Below, one piece after another: positions 14,430-22,063 of a stretch of 31,211 nucleotides of DNA (position 1 is the first letter of the stretch; every line of letters begins with the position of its first letter). The stretch is taken from the IMG/VR virus record IMGVR_UViG_3300029914_000093, positions 1 through 31,211 of that record. One strand, written 5' to 3'. The DNA is from a virus. The notes under the pieces were generated by a model. The model was not told the origin of the DNA and made no database searches. It saw only the letters and a list, made by a program, of their open reading frames with translations. Both the position numbers and the translations under genes were made by a program.

Positions 14430-14624
14430 CTAGAATCCGTTCTCGTTGTTCTGGAGCTTGCCGGTCTTCACGTTGACGCTCGTGCCCTTTGGCGTGGTGG
14501 TTGTCATTTCGCCTTCGTCTATGAAAGTCCCCACCTGATCGAAGGTTCCCTTGCCCAATTTTGGGCTTGGGGTAGCAAGGTAGTGGCCCTGCTCGATGTT
14601 CTCGGCCATGCCTGACTTCTTCAT
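14430..14624 (-). CDS. Hypothetical protein (64 aa)
   Basis: Hydrophilic protein from MKKSGMAENIEQGHYLATPS to TSVNVKTGKLQNNENGF. The frame contains the palindrome GCCCAATTTTGGGC (14553-14566), which is similar to but not one of the 17-bp family. It is followed after five bases by the 109-aa gene. Function unknown. Confidence 0.65.
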   Translation of the reverse strand: MKKSGMAENIEQGHYLATPSPKLGKGTFDQVGTFIDEGEMTTTTPKGTSVNVKTGKLQNNENGF

Positions 14625-14651
14625 TGGATGCTCCCCTTGAGGTGTGATGGA

Positions 14652-14670
14652 GGGGCGCTGTTAACGCCCC
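14652..14670. other. GC hairpin between small genes
   Basis: GGGGCG (14652-14657) pairs with CGCCCC (14665-14670) around a 7-base loop. There is no T tract on the minus side, so it is more likely an mRNA structure than a full terminator. It lies between the 16-aa and 64-aa genes. Confidence 0.4.
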
Positions 14671-14694
14671 CCGTTTACTGCTGACTGCCGCGAA

Positions 14695-14745
14695 CTACTT
14701 GCGGCCGTGCTTCCGTCCACCCTTGCGGCCCTTTTTGCGTGCCAT
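14695..14745 (-). CDS. Possible 16-aa basic peptide gene
   Basis: An ATG at 14745 opens a 16-codon frame, MARKKGRKGGRKHGRK, ending in TAG. It has GGAAAGGACTACACC upstream, a good ribosome binding site. The peptide is made almost only of Lys, Arg, Gly and His, like other small basic proteins in this phage (9826-10351). At this length chance cannot be excluded, but the composition and site argue for translation. Confidence 0.5.
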   Translation of the reverse strand: MARKKGRKGGRKHGRK

Positions 14746-14854
14746 GGTGTAGTCCTTTCCGGGGTTGCCCCCTGGGTTTTTTATTGCGACCGATCGCTCG
14801 GCCGGCGGCCTCCACCGCTGAGGTTGCCCCCAGGAAAGATTTGGGGCCTCTCGG

Positions 14855-14895
14855 ACAAAAGAAAAGCCGCACTCAGGATTTCTCCCTTGCGCGGC
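14855..14895 (-). terminator. Intrinsic terminator after the portal operon
   Basis: GCCGC and GCGGC (14891-14895 with 14866-14870 on the minus strand) enclose an inner AGG/CCT pairing and are followed by TTTTCTTTTG. It lies ~108 bases after the stop of the 56-aa gene and before the scaffold cluster. Direct repeats of GGTTGCCCCC around 14762 and 14822 lie between it and the 16-aa gene. Confidence 0.58.
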
Positions 14896-15002
14896 TGCTG
14901 CGGCCTCTCCGATTTCTCGGTAACCGCTACTCTTGCCCTGTGAGAATCATTATCCGCAGTCCGTGCTTCGTCAAGCGATTTCTTAACACGCCTGCAAAAT
15001 TA

Positions 15003-15173
15003 CTACTTGAAGCTCTGCTCTTTCACTAGCCGAATGTCGATGATCCCGCCGTTGTCAGTGCCTTTGATCGTCAATGTCCAATACTGTTTGGAATCAACCC
15101 CATTCTTAATCGCGGCAAGGATTCTCGGGATGTCCTGCTCGGCTATCTTTTTGCTCATTTCTGAATCGGCCAT
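15003..15173 (-). CDS. Hypothetical protein (56 aa)
   Basis: Begins MADSEMSKKIAEQDIPRILA and continues with AIKNGVDSKQYWTLTIKG and GGIIDIRLVKEQ, a helix followed by strands. Its ATG overlaps the portal stop as TGATG, strong support for a real, coupled gene although it is short. No family recognised. Confidence 0.7.
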   Translation of the reverse strand: MADSEMSKKIAEQDIPRILAAIKNGVDSKQYWTLTIKGTDNGGIIDIRLVKEQSFK

Positions 15174-17008
15174 CACTTATGCCCCGCTTTCGGTGGTGCG
15201 CCGGCTTGGGCCTGAGCCATTGCCGCGGCCTCAGCCTTCAACTCTTCATCGTTGGCCTGTTGGTCGATATTCCACTTGAGGATCTTGAATACCTGCTTCC
15301 GAGATAGGTCGCGTCCCTTGCGTAGAGCGAACGCAATCGGAACACGCTCCTGCTGCTCGACGTGGAGTAGGGTTCCGCGCTCCGTGCGATAGTGGTAGCG
15401 CCTTACGAATGCCTCTGACTGGATTCCATCAGGGATGAGCGAACCTGGCCTGTCGTCCATGTCTTCCTTCGTGAGACCGGCCATGCCCAGCAACTCCATC
15501 CGGCGCTCGGCGCTGTAGAACTGCAAGGCGTCAGCGCACCACTGTTGACCAATGTCGTCGGCAAACCATTCCACGCTGCGGCCCATGACCCGGATCGGGG
15601 TGTTCTTCGCCATCTGAATCTTGTCGAGAGAGTCTCCTGAAGGAACCTGCTTCTTCCCGAGCGCATCCCCGATTGCCGCGGCTCCAGAACTCTGCTTCAT
15701 CGATTGGAGAATCTGCGTGTAGATTTGCAGGACGTAGGTTGGCAGAACTGGAGGCGTCTGCCACGTTGGGGGATGTGGCGCGTTCTGGCTGTAGGTGATC
15801 TTCAACCCCGGCTTGGAACTGTCGATCGCCTTCATCGCGGCTGGATTGATAGCTGACTTGGCCGCCATCAAGGCAGGGTTGATCGCCTTCTTTACCGTCT
15901 GGAGCATCCCAGCCATCATCTGATTCAAGATGTCCTGCTGGCTCATCCAAGGCTTCACTACGCTCATCGCGTACTGCTGCCACGGCACTCCGTACAACCC
16001 AAGAGAGGCGAACGGCTTCTTCCGATGGAAGTAGGGGTTTGGCTGGTCGTACAGGGTGACCCGGTTGGCCCGGATGAATAAGCGGCCTCTGGGGTACAAC
16101 TTCTTCCCCGGCTCGACCCAGTATCCCCAAGGTGCGCCCTTTGGACCCATCCAAATCTTGTCTCGACCCTCATTGATCGAGTCGTCTTTCCGGTGAAACT
16201 GCTGCACTTCGGCCTGGGGGAAGTTGCTCTCGTAGGATTGTTTGTCACCTGCCCCTAAAAGCCGCTTCATGCCCGGCGATAGCGGTGGGTACAACTGCGG
16301 CGATACGCCCATCGGACTCTGTACGTCGACCGTGTACCGGCTCTTGGTCTCCTCGGCCTGAACATACTTGCCCATCGTCGGGTAGGCCCGCTTGATCCAC
16401 GCTAGCGTCCGCATCTTGCGATAGACTACGCACTCGTCTTCCTGAAGGTCTTCACCCATCCCCAACCGCAGAATCGAGCTTGGCGGCAGAGCCTCAAGGG
16501 TCAAGTCGCCGTCTTCGGGATCGCCGCTGTCTCCCCTGGCGAACGGGTTATAGTACAGCATGGCCGGCGCCGAAGTGAACATCGCCCACATGATGCAGAA
16601 CGCCATCCGGCGCTCGTACCCGGAGGTCGATACCCAGCCCTTATTCAAGTTGTTGAGGATTTTCTGAATCTCGGAATACTTGCCGTCGTTGGAGATGTCG
16701 ACGATGTGCGAGGTGGGCCGGATGTCCGTGATGAGCCCAACCGTCTCCCAGAACATCGATAAGAACTCGTTCGAGACCGGCTTCGCCCGGTAGGAAGGCA
16801 TTGCATCCTTCCACTGCATCCCTACCAGATAGTCGAGGGCGTTAGAGATGTCCTTGAGTTCAGGAACGTCCTGCTGGAGTGCTATCCCCTCCTCTACAAC
16901 CGAATCGCACCAGTTGTTGAGTTGGATGTAATACTCGGCTCGTGAGGAGGTCCGCTTATCTTCCTCGCTCGGCTTCTGCCTTATCTCGGGAAAATCGTCC
17001 AGCGTCAT
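15173..17008 (-). CDS. Portal protein
   Basis: A 611-aa portal, the ring at one capsid vertex through which DNA enters and leaves. Features of the family are the long alpha/beta body with FWETVGLITDIRPTSHIVDI, the segment YERRMAFCIMWAMFTSAPAM, the loop FHRKKPFASLGLYGVPWQQY, and a helical stem/crown region with NQMMAGMLQTVKKAINPALM and QVPSGDSLDKIQMAKNTPIR, where 'SG..L...Q' is common in P22/Podoviridae-like portals. The C-terminus (EELKAEAAAMAQAQAGAPP) is alanine-rich. ATG at 17008 is preferred over an in-frame TTG at 17023; TAGGAACTCCA precedes it. Downstream of terminase as expected. Confidence 0.85.
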   Translation of the reverse strand: MTLDDFPEIRQKPSEEDKRTSSRAEYYIQLNNWCDSVVEEGIALQQDVPELKDISNALDYLVGMQWKDAMPSYRAKPVSNEFLSMFWETVGLITDIRPTSHIVDISNDGKYSEIQKILNNLNKGWVSTSGYERRMAFCIMWAMFTSAPAMLYYNPFARGDSGDPEDGDLTLEALPPSSILRLGMGEDLQEDECVVYRKMRTLAWIKRAYPTMGKYVQAEETKSRYTVDVQSPMGVSPQLYPPLSPGMKRLLGAGDKQSYESNFPQAEVQQFHRKDDSINEGRDKIWMGPKGAPWGYWVEPGKKLYPRGRLFIRANRVTLYDQPNPYFHRKKPFASLGLYGVPWQQYAMSVVKPWMSQQDILNQMMAGMLQTVKKAINPALMAAKSAINPAAMKAIDSSKPGLKITYSQNAPHPPTWQTPPVLPTYVLQIYTQILQSMKQSSGAAAIGDALGKKQVPSGDSLDKIQMAKNTPIRVMGRSVEWFADDIGQQWCADALQFYSAERRMELLGMAGLTKEDMDDRPGSLIPDGIQSEAFVRRYHYRTERGTLLHVEQQERVPIAFALRKGRDLSRKQVFKILKWNIDQQANDEELKAEAAAMAQAQAGAPPKAGHK

Positions 17009-17019
17009 TGGAGTTCCTA

Positions 17020-17649
17020 TCAAAACCAGTTCTCTTGAAGTGCCATCCGTGTCCGCTCTTCGATCCAGAGCTTGAGTGGGGTCTCCGCATCCTTAGCCTT
17101 CGCCTGAGCGGTTGCGAACTGGTCTCCCAAATCCACGATAACCCTCCCCGGCGACCTCGACTCGTAAGCCTTTAGGTCTTCTACGGCTGCGTCCCGCTCA
17201 CCCTTGGCTTCGTCTACTTCACACATCTTCGCATAGACTATGCCAACAAGTTCACTGGAATTTGAGAACTTCTGTCCAAGGCGGTCAAACAGACGCCCTT
17301 TGTCTGTCATCCCAAGGATCATCACTTCGCCCTCGGCCATCTGTAAAAGGATGTCGGCTACCCTGGCCGAAACTGCCTCGTCACTCCCCCACTGAGCGGA
17401 TAGATCGGTCTTGATCCGCAAGGGTATCTTCAGGGTGATCGGCGTCTGCCCCTCAACAGGTGGGAACTTGGCCGGCCCTACCTTGAACTCCATTTGAGGC
17501 CCGTCTGCGTAGAAGGCCGCGGTGTCGTCCCACCGATGATTCGAGTTGGCCGGGCACGTCAACCTTCCCTCGGCGGCTGAAATCTGGTTCGACTGCCCCG
17601 TTTCACGCTTGCACTTCGGACAGCTAAATTCCGTCTTGAATGCTGGCAT
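17020..17649 (-). CDS. Zinc-ribbon protein upstream of portal (209 aa)
   Basis: N-terminus MPAFKTEFSCPKCKRETGQS followed by LTCPANSNHRW gives CPKC...C...H, a plausible zinc ribbon. The middle (ITLKIPLRIKTDLSAQWGSD) has strands, and the C-terminal third is a long charged helix (AAVEDLKAYESRSPGRVIV; KDAETPLKLWIEERTRMALQ). The gene lies between the terminase and portal, where small packaging helper proteins can occur. Its start is preceded by GGGGAGGAGAAAG right after palindrome copy D. Function unknown. Confidence 0.72.
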   Translation of the reverse strand: MPAFKTEFSCPKCKRETGQSNQISAAEGRLTCPANSNHRWDDTAAFYADGPQMEFKVGPAKFPPVEGQTPITLKIPLRIKTDLSAQWGSDEAVSARVADILLQMAEGEVMILGMTDKGRLFDRLGQKFSNSSELVGIVYAKMCEVDEAKGERDAAVEDLKAYESRSPGRVIVDLGDQFATAQAKAKDAETPLKLWIEERTRMALQENWF

Positions 17650-17664
17650 CTTTCTCCTCCCCTT

Positions 17665-17681
17665 ACTCCAAAATTTGGACT
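17665..17681 (-). repeat. 17-bp dispersed palindrome, copy D
   Basis: Minus strand AGTCCAAATTTTGGAGT. With the preceding T it makes the TAG stop of the 101-aa gene (17682-17680); the ribosome binding site of the 209-aa gene begins a few bases after it. Together with copy E it brackets the 101-aa gene. Confidence 0.88.
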
Positions 17682-17985
17682 ACGTGTTTTTGAACATCAA
17701 CTCGACCTCGACGCCGCGCATACGGTTCATGCAAGCCTCGAACTCTCTATCGAACTCTTCGACTGTTACCTTCGGAACTTTTGTTTCCTCTGCCAAGAAC
17801 CGCTTCCACTTATCATGTAGCCACCCGCCGGGAAGCCGATGAATCATTTCGGCCATTGAGAGCCGCGACACCTGATACCACATCGTCCCGTCGCTGCGGA
17901 GCCTGAAGAAACATACATGCTCAATCTCCGTGTGGCACGGGTCTTTTTTTTGAAACTGGAATACTCTACGCTTCACCCATTCCAT
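17680..17985 (-). CDS. Hypothetical protein bracketed by two palindromes (101 aa)
   Basis: Begins MEWVKRRVFQFQKKDPCHTE, includes EHVCFFRLRSDGTMWYQVSR and a helical C-terminus (VTVEEFDREFEACMNRMRGV). No family recognised. The gene is the only content of a 333-base unit from one palindrome copy to the next: copy E lies 13 bases before its ATG (with GAGGAGGGGTT between), copy D makes its stop. This looks like a gene cassette that could move as a unit; no transposase or other mobility gene is near. Confidence 0.7.
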   Translation of the reverse strand: MEWVKRRVFQFQKKDPCHTEIEHVCFFRLRSDGTMWYQVSRLSMAEMIHRLPGGWLHDKWKRFLAEETKVPKVTVEEFDREFEACMNRMRGVEVELMFKNT

Positions 17986-17997
17986 AACCCCTCCTCG

Positions 17998-18014
17998 GCT
18001 CCAAAATTTGGACT
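17998..18014 (-). repeat. 17-bp dispersed palindrome, copy E
   Basis: Minus strand AGTCCAAATTTTGGAGC. It makes the TAG stop of the Tat-leader gene (18015-18013) and lies directly before the ribosome binding site of the 101-aa gene. One base differs from consensus at the last position. Confidence 0.86.
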
Positions 18015-18333
18015 ACTGAACCCGCTTGTAAAAGTTGGTCTTCACATCTTCGATTGTGAACACATAGTGCCAGCCGCAGTTCGGGCAGATCACCGGCATT
18101 CCAAACCACCACCGAAAGCGTGTTCCGCAGCCTCGATACATCCACGGAGCCTCCTTCTGAATCTCCGTCACCTCTTCAGGCGTCAGTCGCGATGCTCCTC
18201 TGTCGCAGGTATGTTCAAACATCATCGGCCCTACGGCCTCGTCCGCAGGCTTCTCGGCTGCTACTGCCGGGATAGCTGCTGCCGCCATTACTGTTGCTCC
18301 TACTCCGAAGAACTTCCTTCTTGATACGTCCAT
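18013..18333 (-). CDS. Tat-leader protein with zinc ribbon (106 aa)
   Basis: The N-terminus MDVSRRKFFGVGATVMAAAA matches the twin-arginine signal consensus (S-R-R-x-F-F), followed by a hydrophobic stretch and an AVAAE stretch that would suit signal peptidase. The mature part has EHTCDRG, YRGCGTRFRWWFG and VICPNCGWHYVFTIED, a four-cysteine arrangement that could bind a metal. Such a protein would be exported folded across the inner membrane, unusual for a phage gene placed between terminase and portal. The frame is open upstream but the ATG at 18333 gives the signal peptide at the very N-terminus. Whether it is exported is inference. Confidence 0.75.
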   Translation of the reverse strand: MDVSRRKFFGVGATVMAAAAIPAVAAEKPADEAVGPMMFEHTCDRGASRLTPEEVTEIQKEAPWMYRGCGTRFRWWFGMPVICPNCGWHYVFTIEDVKTNFYKRVQ

Positions 18334-18335
18334 GT

Positions 18336-18542
18336 TTACGCCAACCAATCTGGTCGAATGACCGTCTTCACGTCTGCAATGAAATCTTCCTGCTTCCCGA
18401 CAATGAGAAGCGCGTTTGCCTTTCTGTGCATCAGGCCCAGTGTTGGCATCTCCACAACGAACCTCTCCTGTGGCTGTAACTTCGCCCAAATCCTGTTGTA
18501 CTGATCCAGCGTGATAAAACAGACCTTCATTTGATTTTCCAT
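18336..18542 (-). CDS. Hypothetical protein (68 aa)
   Basis: ATG at 18542 has AAAGGAGGAAACA in front, a near-perfect ribosome binding site, so it is preferred over one at 18572. The protein reads MENQMKVCFITLDQYNRIWA, then QERFVVEMPTLGLMHRKANA and LLIVGKQEDF, an alternating strand/helix fold. It directly follows the large terminase gene. No family recognised. Confidence 0.72.
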   Translation of the reverse strand: MENQMKVCFITLDQYNRIWAKLQPQERFVVEMPTLGLMHRKANALLIVGKQEDFIADVKTVIRPDWLA

Positions 18543-18556
18543 TGTTTCCTCCTTTT

Positions 18557-20719
18557 TCACTGATAAAGCCATGAATTCTCGTCATCCGAGTCCAGTTCCG
18601 CCTGATCCGCCTCGTACTGGGCTATCGCCTCTGGAGTTATCAGCTCCGGATCGATCCCGTCCTCGTACATGCGCGAAGCCGTCCCATTGCCGTCAAACAC
18701 AGGGCTGTACTCGCTATTCTGAAAATCGCTAGGTACTTTCCTTTCCCCCAATCCCTTCAGGTTGACTGTAGCGGTCGCCCCCGCCGTCCTCACGATACTG
18801 CTTCCGATGTTCTTCTTCGACACTCGCTCCGCTTCATGCTGCGAGTTCGTCGTCTGAATGATTGTACCGAATCGGTCGAGGATTTTGAATTCATTCTGCT
18901 GCTTTGTCGATTCCTGCTTGCTGGTCCCCTCCCGCATCTCGCGGTACTCAGCCTCGTGGCCGCAGTAAAGAGCGATGTGAAGACTCATCATAAGGTCGTC
19001 CCTAGCCCCGTCTCCCTCGGCTCCATCTTCAGTGAAATCATAAAACTCGTCGACGGTGAATTTGTCTGGAATGTTGAGCAAGTCATCAATCAGCGTCTTC
19101 GACATCTTCGACATCAAGGCCCGCTTGGTCTTGTCATTCGTCCAAAAGCCGATAATGTCGGTCATCCAATGAGTCAGTTTGTCGAGGTGCTTGTACCGAT
19201 AGATGTTCTCGTACTCGTACTGGCGGACCAACTTGTTGTTCGTCACCATGCCCATCGAATTTACTTCCACGGCCGCCAGAGCCTCGTTGTACATCCAGCA
19301 AATTGCTAGAGTTACATCAGCCAGCGACTCGGGATCAATATAGCCGTGCCACACTGCCACCACTTCATCCTTCGGCAGGTCTAGAGATATGTCGATTACC
19401 GTGACTGATGAGAAGTCGCCGCCGTCGTTTCCAAGGCTCACGTCCACCCCTACGACATAGACCGCGCCTGGCCGCTCACGCTTCCATACACTGAAGCGGT
19501 TGTGGTGCTTTGGATACTCCAAGTCGGCAGTCGGCTCCACTTCGCGGACCATCACCTTCGGCCGGCCAGCGTCGAAGTCGTAACTGATCTCCCCAATCCA
19601 CTTCGGGTTCAGCACTCGTTTCATCAGCTTGTTGATGATGCCCAACGGATATGCGGTGACTGCGGAGGTCTGGAAAGACTCCTCTGCGGTAAGGCTGTAT
19701 TCCTGATTGAACATTTTGTCGTCGCCATCGTTAGCGATGAATTCCTGAATCCTCTTCCGGCGCCAGTTGAAGACTTCGTTCTTCATCGCGAAGCCGTCTT
19801 TTTTGAGAACGAGGGATTTTATCTCTTCCTCGTCCTTCGTCAACGTAAAGACTTCGCCTTTGGGAATCGGCAGAGAGTACGTCTTTTCGCGCCTGTAAAA
19901 CGGAATATAGACCGGGTTCCAGTCAATGTCTCCAGCTTCCGCTTTACGCCACATATTGTGCCAAGGATTATTACGCCCCTTAGGGGTTGAAATCATTACA
20001 TAGAAGCCGTCGGGGGAGTTGAAGGTTGGGAATAGTGCTTTAGTAAGTTGGCTTGGATCGGTCCAGAACGGCAACTCGTCGAGGTGGGCTCTTGCGAAAG
20101 TTTTAGACCTCCCCACTCCGGTCGGCTTGTTCCCGTTGTCTCCGTAGATGCGCGTCTTCAGTCCTGGGCGAGTGATTCGCAGGGTTTCGTCTTTCTCATC
20201 AAAGTCGATGAATTTTCCGGCCTCTTGATAGCGAATTCGGGGACGCATCCACCACGGTAAAAAGTCAAGAGCCGCTGCGTACATATCGAGGATGTACCGG
20301 GTCACATCGGCGTCCTGAGCTACGACGATGGAGTTTACATGCTCACTGAAGATTGTTGCCGCGAAGACTTCCCCTGAGACATACGTGCTGCCCCCCATCT
20401 GTCGAGCCTTGTTGACGATTGCTTTTACGCGTCCAAACTGCTTCTCCAGCCGGCGGAATTCGTCATGCAGAATCTCCTGCGAATCCCAAAACGGGTACAA
20501 CCCGGTGAAGCCGCGGTCCTCAGTTTTGATGGCATAGTAGTTGGATAGGAAGTAACGTCGCTCAGTCATGCAGTGGAGTATCTCTGCATCTATCCAAGCA
20601 TTGTCATCTTTAGAAAGATACTCGCGGGCCTTCGCTTGATCGCCACTGTACTTTTGGAGATGGAGGTCCAACACCTCAATAATTTCTTCTAAGTGAGGAT
20701 TTGCGCGACGGATTCCCAT
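18557..20719 (-). CDS. terL: Terminase large subunit
   Basis: A 720-aa packaging motor: an N-terminal ATPase and a C-terminal nuclease domain. The ATPase shows a Walker A-like KARQMGGSTYVSG, Walker B with acidic pair in RAHLDELPFW and the coupling motif MISTPKG. The nuclease region has VVGVDVSLGNDGGDFSSVTV with the first acidic residue, AAVEVNSMGMV with the second and GARDDLMMSLHIAL with the third. It runs longer than the usual ~450-650 residues because of an extra C-terminal ~110 residues ending in an acidic tail (ELDSDDENSWLYQ). The small-subunit candidate directly precedes it. The Walker A lysine position is occupied by the usual terminase variant, not a defect. Confidence 0.92.
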   Translation of the reverse strand: MGIRRANPHLEEIIEVLDLHLQKYSGDQAKAREYLSKDDNAWIDAEILHCMTERRYFLSNYYAIKTEDRGFTGLYPFWDSQEILHDEFRRLEKQFGRVKAIVNKARQMGGSTYVSGEVFAATIFSEHVNSIVVAQDADVTRYILDMYAAALDFLPWWMRPRIRYQEAGKFIDFDEKDETLRITRPGLKTRIYGDNGNKPTGVGRSKTFARAHLDELPFWTDPSQLTKALFPTFNSPDGFYVMISTPKGRNNPWHNMWRKAEAGDIDWNPVYIPFYRREKTYSLPIPKGEVFTLTKDEEEIKSLVLKKDGFAMKNEVFNWRRKRIQEFIANDGDDKMFNQEYSLTAEESFQTSAVTAYPLGIINKLMKRVLNPKWIGEISYDFDAGRPKVMVREVEPTADLEYPKHHNRFSVWKRERPGAVYVVGVDVSLGNDGGDFSSVTVIDISLDLPKDEVVAVWHGYIDPESLADVTLAICWMYNEALAAVEVNSMGMVTNNKLVRQYEYENIYRYKHLDKLTHWMTDIIGFWTNDKTKRALMSKMSKTLIDDLLNIPDKFTVDEFYDFTEDGAEGDGARDDLMMSLHIALYCGHEAEYREMREGTSKQESTKQQNEFKILDRFGTIIQTTNSQHEAERVSKKNIGSSIVRTAGATATVNLKGLGERKVPSDFQNSEYSPVFDGNGTASRMYEDGIDPELITPEAIAQYEADQAELDSDDENSWLYQ

Positions 20720-21325
20720 TTACTCGCCCTCTTCGTCGTCATCCTCATCGTGTTCGTCGTCGGGAGAATCCTCACCCTCATCTATATGCTGAGGAACTGC
20801 CGTCACTTGTGGGGGAAGCAAGTTGAAAGCCTGAGCTTGAGCACGAAGGCGTTTCATCCTCTCTTCCGTAGTTTCAGTTGTTCCAAGGTTCACTGTTGGT
20901 TGATTGTTATTGTTCACTTGGACAGCTACCCCCGGCCCCTTCGGCTGCATCCCTATCACCAAATCCCGCACAAGACGGGTTCCCTCAAGCCGCGTCGTCT
21001 TGTCGTCGACCGTCACATACTCATCCTTGCCGGTCTTGAGGTTCTTTTTCATCACCACTTCCGTAGCGGTCAGCAAGCCGTGCAGGGTCTCTTTCGCCTG
21101 CGGGATGGTCGAGATTACCAGATCCCGCACAGCCAACTGCAACTGTCCCTCAGTGTTCTGCTGTTCGTACACCTCGATCGACTTGATCGATTCCACTACC
21201 GTCGAAAGAGACACTTTTTCCGACTTAGCAATGGCCGCAGGTGCCATCCCACCCTTCGCCTTAATGTAGCGCATGAGGTGACGGGCGTCTCTCGCTGCCG
21301 GCCGTCTTGAAATGGCTGGGCTCAT
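20720..21325 (-). CDS. Putative terminase small subunit
   Basis: Begins MSPAISRRPAARDARHLMRY and contains GGMAPAAIAKSEKVSLSTVV, a helix-turn-helix-like stretch, followed by long helices (LQLAVRDLVISTIPQAKETL) and an extremely acidic C-terminus (EGEDSPDDEHDEDDDEEGE). DNA-binding N-terminus, helical middle and acidic tail that could touch the large subunit fit small terminases, and the gene ends where the large subunit begins. The sequence itself does not prove it. Overlaps the previous gene as ATGA. Confidence 0.66.
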   Translation of the reverse strand: MSPAISRRPAARDARHLMRYIKAKGGMAPAAIAKSEKVSLSTVVESIKSIEVYEQQNTEGQLQLAVRDLVISTIPQAKETLHGLLTATEVVMKKNLKTGKDEYVTVDDKTTRLEGTRLVRDLVIGMQPKGPGVAVQVNNNNQPTVNLGTTETTEERMKRLRAQAQAFNLLPPQVTAVPQHIDEGEDSPDDEHDEDDDEEGE

Positions 21326-21810
21326 ACGTTTGCTGTTACCCCCGGCGGATTTTCCATCGGGTCAGCCTCGGGTCCAGCCGCGAACCCTTGGCCGCGGATT
21401 TCCTCGATCTGCTCTTGCTGGACAAAATCTTCGTCGGAGGTGTCGATCACTTCGGTATCCTCCACCGCCGCATCAGGAACATCAGCCGGAGACGCTACGA
21501 AAGGCTGCCACTGAGGGAATGATGGAATCGGTCCACCCCTCGGCCTCGGCTGCGCTGTAGGGTTGGCTGCTTCCCCTGGCTCTGCCTCTGGCGTCCCTCC
21601 GATCATGGCTGTCCGAAGGAACTCCAACTCCCCCGAGAAGCGATGCAAGGCCACGGCGACCTCTTGCTGAGACTTCACCAACTTTGGTATCCCGTTCAAG
21701 GCCGCCGTCAATTGCTTGGCGCCAGCGCCGATCCTTCGAGCCAACACAAAGGTTGCGTAGGCCGCTGCGAGGATCACCGCCCCGGCTAGGCCGCTGAGTA
21801 TCTGGTTCAT
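21322..21810 (-). CDS. Single-pass membrane protein (162 aa)
   Basis: One transmembrane helix lies at the N-terminus (ILSGLAGAVILAAAYATFVL), followed by a basic ARRIG and a helical ALNGIPKLVKSQQEVAVALH, then a disordered proline- and acid-rich tail. The ATG at 21810 follows GGAGGGGAT and overlaps the previous stop as ATGA. The form, short TM helix, coiled segment and long loose tail, recalls small phage membrane proteins of the i-spanin or holin sort, but placement before the terminase is not typical for lysis genes. Confidence 0.7.
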   Translation of the reverse strand: MNQILSGLAGAVILAAAYATFVLARRIGAGAKQLTAALNGIPKLVKSQQEVAVALHRFSGELEFLRTAMIGGTPEAEPGEAANPTAQPRPRGGPIPSFPQWQPFVASPADVPDAAVEDTEVIDTSDEDFVQQEQIEEIRGQGFAAGPEADPMENPPGVTANV

Positions 21811-22061
21811 ATCCCCTCCACTAGCGAACTTTTTAGAATGTCGAGATTCCAGTTGTATTTCTTGGCATGTTCTTTCTCGGCGTCCTGCATGGCCTTCCAC
21901 TGGTTTTCATCGAGATAGATGAGAGGGTCTCCGTCCATCACAAATGAAATCACATCACTTGAGCGGCTGTCGTCCATTCGCATAGTGTGTCCAGGGCAAC
22001 CCATCTGGCTGCAATCGTTGTTGCACTTGTACTTAATGTCAGGTCCGATGTTCGTACCCAT
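21807..22061 (-). CDS. Cysteine-rich N-terminus protein (84 aa)
   Basis: Starts MGTNIGPDIKYKCNNDCSQM and continues GCPGH, a CX3C-X3-C-x-x-H cluster that could hold zinc. The rest has a strand VISFVMDGDPLIYLDENQWK and a C-terminal helix. An ATG at 22067 is the alternative start; at 22061 the AGAGGG is at better spacing. No family recognised. Confidence 0.68.
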   Translation of the reverse strand: MGTNIGPDIKYKCNNDCSQMGCPGHTMRMDDSRSSDVISFVMDGDPLIYLDENQWKAMQDAEKEHAKKYNWNLDILKSSLVEGI

Positions 22062-22063
22062 AA

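Noticed and set aside
14553-14566. Palindrome GCCCAATTTTGGGC
   Set aside because: Similar core but one base shorter in the centre, different arms, and inside a coding region rather than at a gene end.
14949-14974. TTGACG and GATAAT on the minus strand
   Set aside because: Each box is good but the spacing is only 14 bases, too short for a sigma70 promoter.
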